Shown: positions 20,401 to 31,275 of the stretch, piece by piece
Position numbering within the stretch: the first letter of the stretch is position 1
How the letters are laid out: every line of letters begins with the position of its first letter
Source: Ascochyta rabiei
Taxonomy: Eukaryota > Ascomycota > Dothideomycetes > Pleosporales > Didymellaceae
DNA length: 64,000 nucleotides
Direction: 5' to 3'
NCBI RefSeq assembly: GCF_004011695.2
Contig: NC_082406.1
Span: forward strand, 1,612,001-1,676,000
Translations under genes and position numbers: made by a program
Notes under the pieces: model-generated
Database searches by the model: none
Told to the model about the DNA's origin: nothing
What the model saw: only the letters and a program-made list of their open reading frames with translations

Positions 20401-20755
20401 ATGGTTGATACCCTCGTTACGATTGAATGACCTGAAAAGCGGAGGCATTGAGTTTACGACTGTATGGCGCTGTGGGGGATTTGGACAAGATTTTTGTCCA
20501 GACATAGTTCAGCATGGGGTGTGTGTTGGGGAAGCGCTGCGTAGTCTTCGATGATACTCGCATGCGCATATAATTGACGACTTCTACACGACAGATGAAT
20601 CAAACGATACTCTTAGCTAGACCTTCCAAAAATGGGTGTGGCGTTCGTTGACTGCAAAGAAGTTTGTGGTATCAATCGTTCTATGACAAATGACCGGCCA
20701 AGTGCTTTTCGCGTCGAGTTGCGCGCTCGACATTAGAACCTCCAAACAAGTGTGT
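20401..20755. other. Convergent intergenic gap
   Basis: 3' flanks of p23 and of the minus-strand zinc-cluster gene. Nothing else is seen. Confidence 0.5.
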
Positions 20756-22849
20756 CTAATCACCTCTAATGATCTTTCCCAAGAATTTCAGTTCCCACTC
20801 CGCCGGATCCTCGCCCACAAACTTTGCATTGGCCCTCTCTTCAAGTATTTGGGTCGTAACGGCAATACCCTCGTACCACTCCCTAATCGTCTCATCTACA
20901 TCGTCACCCCACATGACCAGCATTCCATCAGTACTGCGAGGAATCGGCTTAGGCGGTACACCGCGCATCTTGAGCAGCATATTCAAGATGTCGCTGAATC
21001 GTTCACCTTGCTGAGAGAAAGACGCAGCGGGCTTGTCGAGCGGCCACTTGGGGTGTCGTAGAGCAGGCTGTGGGTTTACGGATGGTGGTGGTGGAGATTG
21101 CAAAGCAGATGCAAGATCGTTGTCCACAGTCAAGGTTGAATCGTCAGTAGCAGGGTCAAGTGGCGTCTGAACCTCCCACGTTCGGAAGAGCCAGCACATG
21201 CGCTCTACACTGGCGAGGAGGATGACGGCGACGAGGAACGTTTCGAAGGGGTTGGCTTGTTGGCGCTGCAGGAGGCGACGTTCTAGATCGTTCATTACGA
21301 CGCGGGCTACGCAAGCGGCGCGCTTTTCAGTTGCTCCCATGAGTTGCATCCTGATAAGATTGTAGGATGAAGGGTGGTCGAGCGCTGTGATGGGTGAGCG
21401 TGCTGCGTCTTCCATATCCGAGGAGGACAGTGTCGGTGCTGACAATGTGGGCGGTAGCGATGGGTTGGAGAAAATATGCCAGTGCAGGTTGCGGGACGTA
21501 AGTATCCGCGTGTAGTGCCAGAGCTCCATCACTTTTGTTAACAGACCATCTTGATTAGGCGATGCCAGCCTCGATATGGTCTGCTGTGTTATCTTCATAA
21601 AAACTGAGTCCTCCGATTCAACAAAGTGAGGATCAATCTTCTTAATGTATATGTCTAGTTTCCCACTGATGTCATCATCTCCGTCTATGAGCTCGAGGTC
21701 TGGCGTGCCGACAGCGGTGAAGATTGCTGGATCGATGTCGACGCTCTGGACCACCTGGTTCTGGTGGCATTTGAGAGGAGTGAAGGTTGAAAAGATCCCG
21801 GATTCCGGGTGATGAGAGGCTTCTATGCGACCAGGAGTCTGGTCCAGGCGTATCTGTCCTTTGGCTTGGTTAGTTGCATGGTATGCCAGCACCCCATGCA
21901 GACCAGCTGAGTAGAGATTGAACTCTTCGGCAATACGTGTCCGTATGCAAGGCTGCTTCCATAACCGCGCGCTCTCTACATTCTGGCAGGTATTGCATGG
22001 ATTGTCCCCTGAGCATGGCTTCTTGAGCATACGACACCGAATGCATGCACCTCGCTTGCGGACCTCCTGCACCTCTTTGCGCCGGCTATCGGTGAATCGG
22101 CCTCGGACTTTGGGCTTTAGCGGCTTCTGATGTATGCTGAAATCTGTTGTGAAATGGGTCTGGGTGTTTGGATTTATCGCAATTGGTCGAGGTTGTGGAA
22201 ACTTCGTTATACCCTCAGCTTTTGGCATCAGCTGATCCTTGCTGCTGTGGTCGTGCAACAAAGGATCCAGGGGATGGGGTTGCAGGTTGGACCATTGCGA
22301 GCGCTGGAAGCTCATGCCGTTATGCGAAAGGTTGAGATCTGGATCCATAGTCATTCCACTGGCGAGCGGCATGAGATCGTTAGCCGCAGAGGCTGCCATG
22401 ACAAGGGAAGGCACCATTTGCGCCATTGAGCCTGAGCTCGAGAGGGGCATGTTGCCCATGTGAGGCGAATTCGTTGGTGAGTGGTGCAGCGGGCCGTTAA
22501 ACTGATACATAGACGGCAAAGCTGGCGCGCCAGACAGGTCCATAGCATGAGACAGGCTGCTCAAATCGGCGCCTTCTGTCCTATCATCCTGGATCCATTC
22601 GTCCAGCAGTTCTCCGTGTCCAGCATTGTGATGCGCCTGTGGAGGCAGTCCTCGCTGCTGATGCTGTTGCTGGTGCTGTTGCTGGTGCTGCTGGTGCTCG
22701 ATTGGCCGCTTTCCTGATAGATCCAGATGTTGTCGCGACACCTCTGCAAGTGTCTCGAGCGCCGAAAGTTGCTTCGAAGGCGTGTATGAGAGGTTCACTT
22801 TCTGGCCGTTGTGAACTGGCCCAGGCGCATTTGCGACGGGTTGCGCCAT
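20756..22849 (-). CDS. Zn2Cys6-like fungal transcription factor
   Basis: Single exon, 697 residues, starting at ATG 22849. The N-terminal 250 residues are low-complexity, including a Gln/His run near 53-65 and Met/Ser-rich stretches that could be activating. A cysteine cluster at C269, C272, C279, C285, C288 and C301 follows a basic segment (RRKEVQEVRKRGACIRCRML). The spacing is C-x2-C-x6-C-x5-C-x2-C-x12-C; the last loop is longer than the usual 6-8 residues, as in a subset of fungal regulators. The C-terminal half (for example FSNPSLPPTLSAPTLSSSD, then MNDLERRLLQRQQANPFET) is an alpha-helical middle-homology-like region. It is divergent from the mpaB-like oxygenase gene, which could be a target, though the sequence does not prove it. 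Confidence 0.82.
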   Translation of the reverse strand: MAQPVANAPGPVHNGQKVNLSYTPSKQLSALETLAEVSRQHLDLSGKRPIEHQQHQQQHQQQHQQRGLPPQAHHNAGHGELLDEWIQDDRTEGADLSSLSHAMDLSGAPALPSMYQFNGPLHHSPTNSPHMGNMPLSSSGSMAQMVPSLVMAASAANDLMPLASGMTMDPDLNLSHNGMSFQRSQWSNLQPHPLDPLLHDHSSKDQLMPKAEGITKFPQPRPIAINPNTQTHFTTDFSIHQKPLKPKVRGRFTDSRRKEVQEVRKRGACIRCRMLKKPCSGDNPCNTCQNVESARLWKQPCIRTRIAEEFNLYSAGLHGVLAYHATNQAKGQIRLDQTPGRIEASHHPESGIFSTFTPLKCHQNQVVQSVDIDPAIFTAVGTPDLELIDGDDDISGKLDIYIKKIDPHFVESEDSVFMKITQQTISRLASPNQDGLLTKVMELWHYTRILTSRNLHWHIFSNPSLPPTLSAPTLSSSDMEDAARSPITALDHPSSYNLIRMQLMGATEKRAACVARVVMNDLERRLLQRQQANPFETFLVAVILLASVERMCWLFRTWEVQTPLDPATDDSTLTVDNDLASALQSPPPPSVNPQPALRHPKWPLDKPAASFSQQGERFSDILNMLLKMRGVPPKPIPRSTDGMLVMWGDDVDETIREWYEGIAVTTQILEERANAKFVGEDPAEWELKFLGKIIRGD

Positions 22850-23763
22850 GTTGTCAGGGAGGGGCAGCTCGTGGAATTGCAGCAGCGCCCGCTGGCGGTC
22901 GCGCAGAGGTAGAGCGGGACATTTCTTAACCAGGTGGTTCGTGAGGCTGTCTATGCGGCCCTTGGGGAACTGCGTGCGCGGTCAGTTGCTGGTCTATACT
23001 TTTTCCGTGGTGGGGTTGGTCGCACTCTCTCACCGCATGATTTGCACGTGTGCTGATAGCGATTGCTCGCGTCTTCGAGCTTCGGCCCGCGTTCAAAGTA
23101 CTCGAGAATCAGCTGATTCGGCCTCCTGTAGATTTCATCAGCATTTGCGCATCCTGTGTGATGTTGTGAATGCGTACCTGCCCATGGCGGTGAGTCGAGC
23201 GGTGTCAGAGTAAGCTGTACGGACCAGGGTCAATGAAAGTGCGGCAGAAAGCTCGCGGCTACACTAGCGCGAAACTCACGACCGACAATGCCGATGGGAT
23301 GCTGTCAATTTTACATTGGAGTGAAGGTCTCAGGAACTCGCTTTCGAAGACTACTTTACTCCAGCAACACTATGTGTATTTTCGACCTTTGCCTTTGATG
23401 TAAATACTACGCGCAAGCAGACTGAAGCACATATGGAGGGCTCAGAACTGGTACACAGCAGGCTTCGAAAAGCAATCATAAGGCACGTGCTAGCTGGTGC
23501 GAGAGCTGGGGTCTGTCGACTACCATTTGTGTGACCCTTGGTTGCCTGATTCAGCTTGCGACTCCGCAAAAAGAGTTCTAGCTTCCGGCGCGAGACATCC
23601 CCCACATCACGTGCCAATGACTATCGACTACCTCAACTACCTCAACGTCCCGTCAGGCTCTGTTCGCTTTTCATATTCATCTTTTCTCGCAGAGCGCCGA
23701 ACTATCGACGTTGCAACTGTCAACAGGCGAAGCACGTAGCAACCCCAGACGCCACCCATAAAC
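22850..23763. other. Divergent promoter region, zinc-cluster factor / mpaB-like oxygenase
   Basis: This 914-bp interval has no convincing coding frame. Fungal zinc-cluster factors often bind CGG-containing half-sites; scattered CGG/CCG triplets are present, but I cannot assign an operator. No other structure was found. Confidence 0.4.
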
Positions 23764-25206
23764 ATGACCCAGATAGCGTCTACAATCTCATTCAACACCT
23801 CTGTAGGCGTTACTGATGCGCTAAACCTGCTAGCAAGCATAGTCATTACTATGCTTGTCTGCTACGTTTCACTATGCCGAGGTTTGAGGTATCTCAGACG
23901 GGACCAGCAGCATTCGCAAACGCCCTACAAGACTCGCGAAGACTTCCGGAAAATGACTGCCGAAGATGCTTGGCAGATCGCCAACTATGTTCAGAGCCTT
24001 GAGTTTCCATGGATAACCAAGAAGGCGCTATCGTTCGCCCTCTTCAAGTACGTAAACATCACTTATAGATATGCTTTGAACCATATCTGACCGTGACGTA
24101 GAACTTATGGCATACCCTCAATCTCCAAGTTGCTCTGCGAAACGCAACAGCTCGGTAAAGTTGAGTACGCTGGACGCCGTTATGCAGACACGAGTATCCT
24201 CATCGCGGAGTTTCTTGGGTACAGTCCTACTTCAGAGCGAGCCAACTCGGCCATTGCTCGAATGAACTACTTGCATAGCAGGTACCAGAAAGCAAATAAG
24301 ATTAGCAACGAGGACATGCTCTACACATTATCGCTTTTCGTTATGGAGGTTGAGCGATGGATCAAGCTCTATGAGTGGAGGGTGCTGACACCAATGGAGA
24401 TCTGCGCCTTGTAAGTAACCTGGAACGAAGCCTCCCTTCGGCTGTACCAAAATCTGACATGAGACACAGCGGTACACTCTGGAAGGCCATCGGTGATGCT
24501 ATAGACATTGACTACTCGAGTCTTCGTCATGGTCCAGAAACCTTCAAAGATGGCCTCGAATTCTTCGAGGATATCAAAGAATGGGCCGAGAAATACGAGA
24601 GCAAGTATATGGTTCCTGATAAGTACAACCACCAACTGGCCGAAGAAACAACTCGAATTCTTCTTGCCAATGCACCCGAAGCCTTGAAGCCATATGGACA
24701 GAACGTAGTCGCAGCCCTCATGGATGACCGACTCAGACGCGCTATGCTGTACGGCGAACCGCCGCTGATGTATATCAGGATTGTCAAAACTATCTTCGGT
24801 GTGAGGAAGTTCATATCAAGGTGGCTCCTTCCGCCACGACCTTATGCTTTTCGAGCTAGGCATGTCACTGATGATCCAGACCCCCAAACCGGAAGATACT
24901 TCATGACTGAATATGAAAACGAGCCATGGTAGGAAGACGGTCTTGAAGAATATTCTGTACAACTAGTGTTGACCAAGATATAGGTACATCAAGCCTACAT
25001 TTTCCATGCGTTACTCACCGCTTGCGTGGCTACGCTGGGCTGCAGGTAAACCCTACCCCAACGGGAAGGGTTACAACCCTCAGGGCTACAAGATCTTCGA
25101 GGTTGGGCCGAAGAAGCTGGAAGGCTATGGTCTGGACGAATGCGAGGCGACGCGCGATCGACTGATGGGTAGCAACCGAGGCCAATGCCCATTCGCTTTC
25201 TCGTAA
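23764..25206 (+). CDS. Membrane-anchored mpaB-like oxygenase (rubber oxygenase / DUF2236 fold)
   Basis: Four exons, 23764-24047, 24102-24410, 24470-24928 and 24984-25206, join in phase to 424 residues. An N-terminal hydrophobic segment (residues about 18-40, ALNLLASIVITMLVCYVSL) looks like an ER signal-anchor. The rest matches the fungal ER-bound oxygenase mpaB/mpaB' family: AGRRYADTSILIAEFLGY, MEVERWIKLYEWR, GTLWKAIGDAIDIDYSSL, DGLEFFEDIKEWAEKYE, and a C-terminal PRPYAFR / YIKPTF region. MpaB-type proteins cleave a double bond in the prenyl chain of a mycophenolic acid precursor. Most homologues are uncharacterised, so the substrate here is unknown. Neighbours are a divergent zinc-cluster regulator and a small membrane protein on the same strand. 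Confidence 0.82.
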
Positions 25207-25505
25207 AATGGTTTGCGCGTTTCCATGAAGCGAGCGTCATTGTACTACTATCACTTCTGGACATACACAGATCTCAAAAATTTACTGTTAGTATGTGGAT
25301 TAAAAAGTCCGCGGAAATGGATCGCGTTCGAACTGATCCAACGCAGTGGCTTTGGGCCATTGTCTCGCGTGACGTCACCACACTCATGACGAGTATATAT
25401 CACCATACGTCTTCTTGTGTTTCCGGCGCTATTCTAACACTTCAAATTCTTACTCATATGCTTTGCATCTTCCCCACCTACACCACATCATAGATCACAG
25501 TCAAC

Positions 25506-26100
25506 ATGCCAACGACCAAATCTCCCGCCGCAAACCCCAACATAAAGCCGGACCCCAATGTCAATGGCTCCGTAATCCGCAAAGCTTTCCTCGCCGAAGC
25601 AATCGCAAACCTCTTCACCGTCCCTCTTGTAACAAACACATCTTGGGTGCTCTCCCTCATTCTCAATCACCCATCCGATATCAATCCTTCTTCGGTCCTG
25701 TTCGCACGTCTATTCGGCGGCATCATAATCGGAGGTTTAACATCCGCTTTGCTTGCTGGCTACACCAACACTCGCAATGGTATTGAAAGTAGAAGGCCAA
25801 CCTACTTGCTGCTGGGTGTGGGAGAGACATTGCTGATTCCGATCTTGGTAAATGAGATGTTGAAAGACGGAGGCAGGGACGCGGCGATTAGTAAGAAGGT
25901 TGCGGGAGTAAGTATTGGGATGCTGCTGCCGCCGCTGCTTTGGAGGCTGTATGTCCTCGGTGTAAGGCCAGATTTGTTGGGGAGATATACCGAGAAGAAG
26001 AGCGGAGGGGAACGGGGCGACTGTAAGTCTGATTGAACCTGAGAGAAAGGGTGATGCTGACGATTGTGCAGATGGCTCAATCAGCTCGCGTGACGAGTAG
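25506..26100 (+). CDS. Small multi-pass membrane protein, unrecognised
   Basis: Exon 1 25506-26022 and exon 2 26072-26100 (GTAAGT donor, GTGCAG acceptor) join in phase to 181 residues. The second exon adds only the tail YGSISSRDE. Hydrophobic segments at about residues 26-48, 63-86, 99-118 and 130-152 suggest three or four membrane spans. The N-terminus is polar and Pro/Asn-rich and the C-terminus charged (RYTEKKSGGERGD). I do not recognise the family. It follows the mpaB-like gene by 299 bp on the same strand, so shared function is possible but unproven. Confidence 0.72.
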
Positions 26101-26339
26101 TATAAATACAGAACGAATTCGGTTATGACGAGTTGTTGTGTGATAATGTGATTTTGTATCCGCAAGTCCGTAGAAATGTATGTAGCATGTCTTTGGAAAC
26201 CTCAGGGTGTGTTTTGTAGACCTTTCCATATCTCCAACCCCTTTGAAACCTGGGTCTCGATATGCATCCGCCGTAACGCCGCGCTGGAACAAATGCGAAG
26301 TCTTCCTGTCCTCCTCTTCATCGCTAATCTGCTCCACGT

Positions 26340-27229
26340 CTAGTCCTCAAAGCCACCCCACTCATCATCCTCTTCTGACTCTGGCTCCGCCATAGTTTCA
26401 TCTTTCTGTCCTCTCCACGTACGCAACGTGTCCTCTGCTAACGTCTCCTTTGCAGCTTCTCTGACGACCTTGAGACCGGTGTTCTTCGCCAGCTTTTCAA
26501 TCGGCTGTACTAATGTCTCCAAGACCTCCTGCTTCTTCTCATTCTCCCAATCGGACTCGACCTTCTCGAGTTCGTCAACCCAGACATCCAGCACATGGTA
26601 TCGCAGTCCGTTAGGAATCTTCATATTGGTGGGGTTTAGTGGTGTCTCCTCCACAATTGTGTTCCACTCCTCTAGAACTGCCTTCTTCCACTTCTTCGTC
26701 GCAAGGTACTGGAATGATGCGTGCATGTATTGACGAATAAGGTAAAGGTACTTGTCGAGGCGTAGCGCTTCAATGTTGGTCCACTCGCGGGCCATTGTGA
26801 GAAAGAATGCGCGGATGAAGGGGAGTGCGACGCCGGAACGGAGAGTCGAGACTAAAGAGGCGAGGTCGCGCGAAAGTCGCTGTTGCAAGGCAGGCTTGTC
26901 CTGCATCCACAGGCCTGAGCATCGGTCAGAGGGGATTTCCATTTAGAGCAATGATTTGAGGGCGCAAGGCGTCGCATAGCAGAAGCTGGGGCACAAGGGC
27001 GCCGTATGTAAGAGGTGAAAGACGTACAGTAGAACAACCCCTTCCAGAGCTTTAGCAAGTCGAGTTCTGAGATCTCTGAGCGCCCTCCGAGATACGTTCG
27101 CAGAGAGTCGAGCGCATTGTCGCGAATCTCCTTGTCTACGAAGACGGTCAGTTTTGCAAGCTTCTGGGCCCCAAGGGTCGACTAACCGCTTGATGCGAGG
27201 TTCCTGATGAATGGACTGTCAGTGGCCAT
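26340..27229 (-). CDS. RRP1: Ribosomal RNA processing protein 1 (Nop52/RRP1 family)
   Basis: Exons 27229-27187, 27135-27028 and 26914-26340 join in phase to 241 residues. The start MATDSPFIRNLASSDKEIRD, then ALDSLRTYLGGRS and LKLWKGLFYCLWMQDKP, is the N-terminal signature of Nop52/RRP1. The helical repeat-like body follows (DKYLYLIRQYMHASFQYL, then LRYHVLDVWVDELEKV). RRP1 acts in the nucleolus in maturation of the 27S pre-rRNA and assembly of the 60S subunit. The C-terminus is short and acidic (EPESEEDDEWGGFED), ending with a W-G-G-F motif. It is shorter than metazoan RRP1 but normal for fungi. Confidence 0.9.
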
Positions 27230-28230
27230 GGTGGATTATACAACCTGCAGAAAGTATCTCGGACGTGAGGCTTGTGTCGGCGGGGACTTTTTTCTGGCAG
27301 GCGCGATGCAATCGATAAGCTAGCGCCTGAGCTTTACGCTAATGGAGTGGAGAGCCCTAGAATCAAGGCCGAGGGTGCCGAAGGAGACTTTGATGTATAC
27401 CTCTGACCAAAAGCACAGAAGCAGATGCCTGCATCTACAGAATCTGCGCTTAAGTGCGGTATCTGCGGGCTGCAGTTCCTCGTCCGCCGCAGCGTGACAG
27501 CAGCATGTTGATTGCGAGCAGGAAAGTACGTAAGATCAAGCAAGTCTTTTATCTTGAGACGACGTCACCTCTTAAGAAACCAATTTGAGTACTATGATTC
27601 TCGCACTCGACATTATTAGAGCTAGGCCATACATAAATGTTCTACCATGGTAACAGGCGCAAGTAGCGTAGGTGGATTGCGCAGTAGCTAGCGATTAATT
27701 TCCACGTGTCAATCTTTTACCACTCTGCAAAGGACCGATAGAACAAAAGAACAATGTTTGCGTATTTAGTCTCTTAGAAACTCTTACTAAAGAAGCACTT
27801 ACCTATTTACAACAGACTGCAGCCGACAACACTTCTGCCTAATACATTAATATAAACGTAAACAAGTAAATAGCTAGTGGTCTTGGTGTGCTTACCTAAG
27901 CGGGAATGGTTGCGCTAAACCCCTTAACTTAGCTGCTGCAGCGCGCACACGCTCCAGCTCCAGTATTTGCTTATTCAGCAATAGCACTCGTGCGGCATTA
28001 AAGAGTCGCTAGCGACTTTATTCTAGACAATCACTACAGGAGTAGCAGCTTGCCTACAATAAAGAAGGTAATATCTCTAGGTTACTACCTTATGTCTAAG
28101 GTTTTTGCCTCTCTATCTTTCTAGCTTACATAACCTTAAACCCCAGCTTTTACCACAGCTAAAAACGGCTTAGATAAGCAGATGGCCTTTTTAGGGTGTA
28201 GAAGAGCAAGCTAATGTTATGTAGGTGGTT
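27230..28230. other. AT-rich divergent interval between RRP1 and the H3K9 methyltransferase gene
   Basis: This 1-kb interval starts with normal composition and turns markedly AT-rich from about 27560. It is rich in TA-containing words (CTA, TTA, TAG), as expected of RIP-mutated repeats. It contains the fossil transposase segment listed separately. No intact gene is present. Confidence 0.6.
27901..28030 (-). mobile_element. Fossil DNA-transposon (pogo/Fot1-like) transposase remnant
   Basis: Reading the minus strand from about 28030 downward, one frame gives stop codons followed by RLFNAARVLLLNKQILELERV and then RAAAAKLRGLAQPFP. A short helical, Leu/Glu/Arg-rich tail of this kind is typical of the C-terminus of fungal pogo/Fot1 transposases. 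The flanking sequence up to about 28200 is AT-rich and full of stops in all frames. No terminal repeats could be paired. It is an old, mutated remnant and the family assignment is tentative. Confidence 0.35.
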
Positions 28231-29989
28231 ATGCCTGCAACAGTCATGATTCCAAGCAGCAGTCGTCACATGCGTCGCGTTGCTGTAGACAAGGTAAGAG
28301 AACTTCTAACACGTTTTTCTACGCGCAAATTGTTATTGACACTATATAGGTTCACTCCGTTGTCTGCAATCGCGTTAAGGACGGTGTGAGTGCTTCACAT
28401 TCACATGTGGTCCGTGCGTAGACATACTTACAGTCGTCTAACGCCGCCATTCTAGGACGAGCAGTACCTTGTCCGTTGGCATACTGAAAAGAAGACACAG
28501 CATCCTCCTCTCAGCTGGCACCTCGTGAGCGAATTGCAGCGATGTCTAGAACACGTTCAAGACTATCTGGAAGAGCGGGAGAGGCCAGTGACTTCAGAAG
28601 AAAGGTTGAGGAAGATGCTGACTTCACTTTAGTTTGCGAAAGACTTTACCACAGAATCTGGTGTCCTCGAAGAAACGCAAAAGCCCAGCAACTGGCCTAG
28701 ATATCGAGGGTCAAGCCTCGCCCTTTGATCGACGCCTTCAGCATAACAGCCGGACACCTTCGGCCTCAAGATCACCGTCAGTATCTTCCAGCATAATGCC
28801 AACACCTTCTACATACCCTGATATCTACAACGGTGTACTCAGCGTGGATGAGCATGGCTTCTTATCCTGTCAACTTGTAAGTGCAGATACTTTCTATGTG
28901 TGCAAACTCTAACCAGAACAGGCATCTGGCCCGGACATCGCTACCGCCTCTATCACTGATGTCCCTACTGCTGATATGAGTCGAGCTGCATACGAGGCAG
29001 ATGTTCGAACTGCCAATACTCTCATTCGTGCTGAATATGTTCGAAGACTAAGAAGAGTCCCTGGCGCACCGATTCAACTTGTCAATACTATTGATGCATC
29101 AACGCCTTCGCTCCGCTTCCGCTATATTCCCCAATATGTACTGGCCAAAGGTGTCTATCAGTACGGTCTAGATACAGCGACAGGATGCCAGCGATGCTCC
29201 CCCCGCATGGGTCGCGATATTGGTTGCGAGTACACAAAGACGTGTGACTGTCTGGAGTATGCTGCCGTTGATGAAGCTCGGCTTAGCGAGCAACAGCAAG
29301 AGGTCTACAAGCGGTGCAAAGCCGAAGGTCTCTCAACTATGGGTCTTCCCAAAAAATTCCCTTACTTCACCGAGGGTACAAAGATTCAACACGCTGGAGC
29401 TCTGGTACCGTTCTATCTTCACTCTCGTCGACCAATCTACGAGTGCAACGACAATTGCCGTTGTGGTCCAAACTGCCGTTCCAAAAAGGTACAATTCGGT
29501 CGTAAAGTAGAAGTGGAGATCTTCAAGACGGAAAGCGGCAGAGGCTGGGGCCTGCGATGCACTCAGGACTTGCATCAAGGACAATTCATCGACACCTACC
29601 GTGGCGAGGTGATCACGGACGAGGAGGCCACTCGTCGAGAAAACACGTCTTCCAAGGCAAAGGCATCATACTTGTATTCGCTTGACAAGTTTGAGGATGA
29701 CATGCAACACGAGGCCTATGTGGTGGATGGTGAATTTATGGGTGGCCCAACGAAGTTCATCAACCACTCTTGCGAGCCTAACTGCCGCCAATATACAGTC
29801 AGCTACAACAAGAACGACCCGCACGTCTATGACATCGCCTTCTTCGCTTGTCGCGACATTCCGGCTTACGAAGAGCTGATGTTCGACTATCTCGATAAGG
29901 ACGAGAATGAGGAGATGGAAGACCCTGGGGAAGATGCAATCCCATGTCTTTGCGGGACCGCGAAGTGCCGCAAGTGGTTGTGGACCTAG
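28231..29989 (+). CDS. KMT1: Histone H3-K9 methyltransferase, chromodomain plus SET (KMT1/Clr4/DIM-5 type)
   Basis: The proposed exons 28231-28293, 28350-28385, 28456-28587, 28655-28876 and 28922-29989 join in phase to 506 residues. The exon 3/4 junction is the least certain. Exons 2-3 encode a chromodomain (VHSVVCNRVKDG, then DEQYLVRWHTEK, then PPLSWHLVSELQRC; residues about 22-70). Pre-SET has the nine zinc-binding cysteines (C240, C243, C253, C259, C261, then C326, C330, C332, C336). SET (about 343-476) has GRGWGLR, NHSCEPN (432-438) and the catalytic-site tyrosine of MFDYL (Y474). Post-SET CLCGTAKC supplies the last zinc cysteines. The enzyme writes H3K9me3, which seeds HP1 binding and, in Neurospora, DNA methylation of RIP-mutated repeats. 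Neurospora DIM-5 lacks the chromodomain; Clr4 and SUV39H have it. Confidence 0.92.
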
Positions 29990-30549
29990 AGCAGTCTGCT
30001 GTGAAGCTGTCCAACTGCTTAGGTACATTGCCTCGGTCTCCACCTCGGCACTCAGCTGGACATGATATCCCATTTGATCATGGTTGCCGTTCTTGGCTCT
30101 GTTTCCGGTTCATAGCATATCTTTGAGCATATATGGCGTTCTATGGGTCCAGATCAACACGAGCGAGTTGGCGCAATGGTTCTCGTAGAGTCTTGCACAT
30201 TAGCGACAGGCAAGCGGTCCACACTAGTTATCAGTAGCATTTTGGCATCAACGAGCATCTAGTTACCGCTACTCAGCTAACGAACCCACGGTGAACGTCT
30301 CTGTTGCAAGGCAGACGCTGTCATGTGTTTGCGCTGTTCAAGTCGACCCATGTGGATATCTTGAGTCCAGGTAGATGAGAGATGCTGGTTTCTACTAAGA
30401 TATAGCCTTCCCGTCTTGTCAATAATGCTTTTAAACAATCATCGTTCTCAGAGGAATCTAACTAATGATTTACGACAGCTGTGAACCTGAAAAGCTCCAA
30501 ATCCATGCATTATGATACAGCCAGATATACACTCTCTCCTCGTGCTCGC
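29990..30549. other. Convergent intergenic gap
   Basis: 3' flanks of KMT1 and of the mitochondrial ribosomal protein gene. Only short chance frames are seen. Confidence 0.5.
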
Positions 30550-31275
30550 TCATGCCTTGATCGTGTAACGACTCGACTCATCACTTTGCACAACTTTCCC
30601 TGTCCTCTTCTCTTCCCAGAACTTCAATGCCGACATCTTCTCGTTCTCTGCCTTCTTTCGCATTGCGGTCTCCTCCTTCTGCAGCTCGTCGGGCGTAAGA
30701 TCTCTACCTTCCGCCCTCTTCTGTGCAATACTCCTATCTACCAAAGGCTCCTTCTTCGTCATGAGCGCCTTCACCTGCTCTCTTAGTGATTTAGCCTTTT
30801 GCCTCTTCTGCTCTACAGTCACGATTCCGTTGGCCTCAGCCGCCTGCGCAGTCTCCGACTTCACCTGTCCCAAACCCCAAGGTTTCGTATCCGCTGGCAC
30901 TTCGGGCCACACGAAGGGCTGTTCCATCTCAACTGTCATGTACTTCTTCGACTCGTCGCGGAACCAGTGGCGCGGTTGTTGTACTGTGTCGCGGATAGGC
31001 ATCTGCTTAACGTATGATCGAATGTTGAAGCATTTGACATTGTACGCATGGTAGAGGTAGTCACGGAGATCGTACTTGGAGAAGTCGAGTGGGACAAGGA
31101 AGCGTGCGTGGTATGGAGAAAGGCCTGGTGCGCGCACCATTGCAACCGTGAACTTGGGCCTGGAAGGGAATGTCAGCACGGAAATCTATACCGTGCAAGG
31201 AGGTCCCGCGACGTACAGATAGATCTTCTTGCTGCCGAAGGCGATCAGCTTCTTCGAGATCGGTACCGCGTCCAT
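30550..31275 (-). CDS. MRP20: Mitochondrial large-subunit ribosomal protein uL23m
   Basis: Exon 1 31275-31217 and exon 2 31159-30550 (57-nt intron, donor GTACGT) join in phase to 222 residues. The uL23 fold is recognisable in PKFTVAMVRAPG, HARFLVPLDFSKYDLRDYL, and YNVKCFNIRSYVKQMP. In bacteria this protein sits at the exit of the peptide tunnel; the mitochondrial version has a long C-terminal extension, here a Lys/Glu-rich coiled-coil-like tail (KAENEKMSALKFWEEKRTGK). The N-terminus MDAVPISKKLIAFGSKKIYL is basic and lacks acidic residues after D2, consistent with mitochondrial import. The yeast orthologue is Mrp20. Confidence 0.87.
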
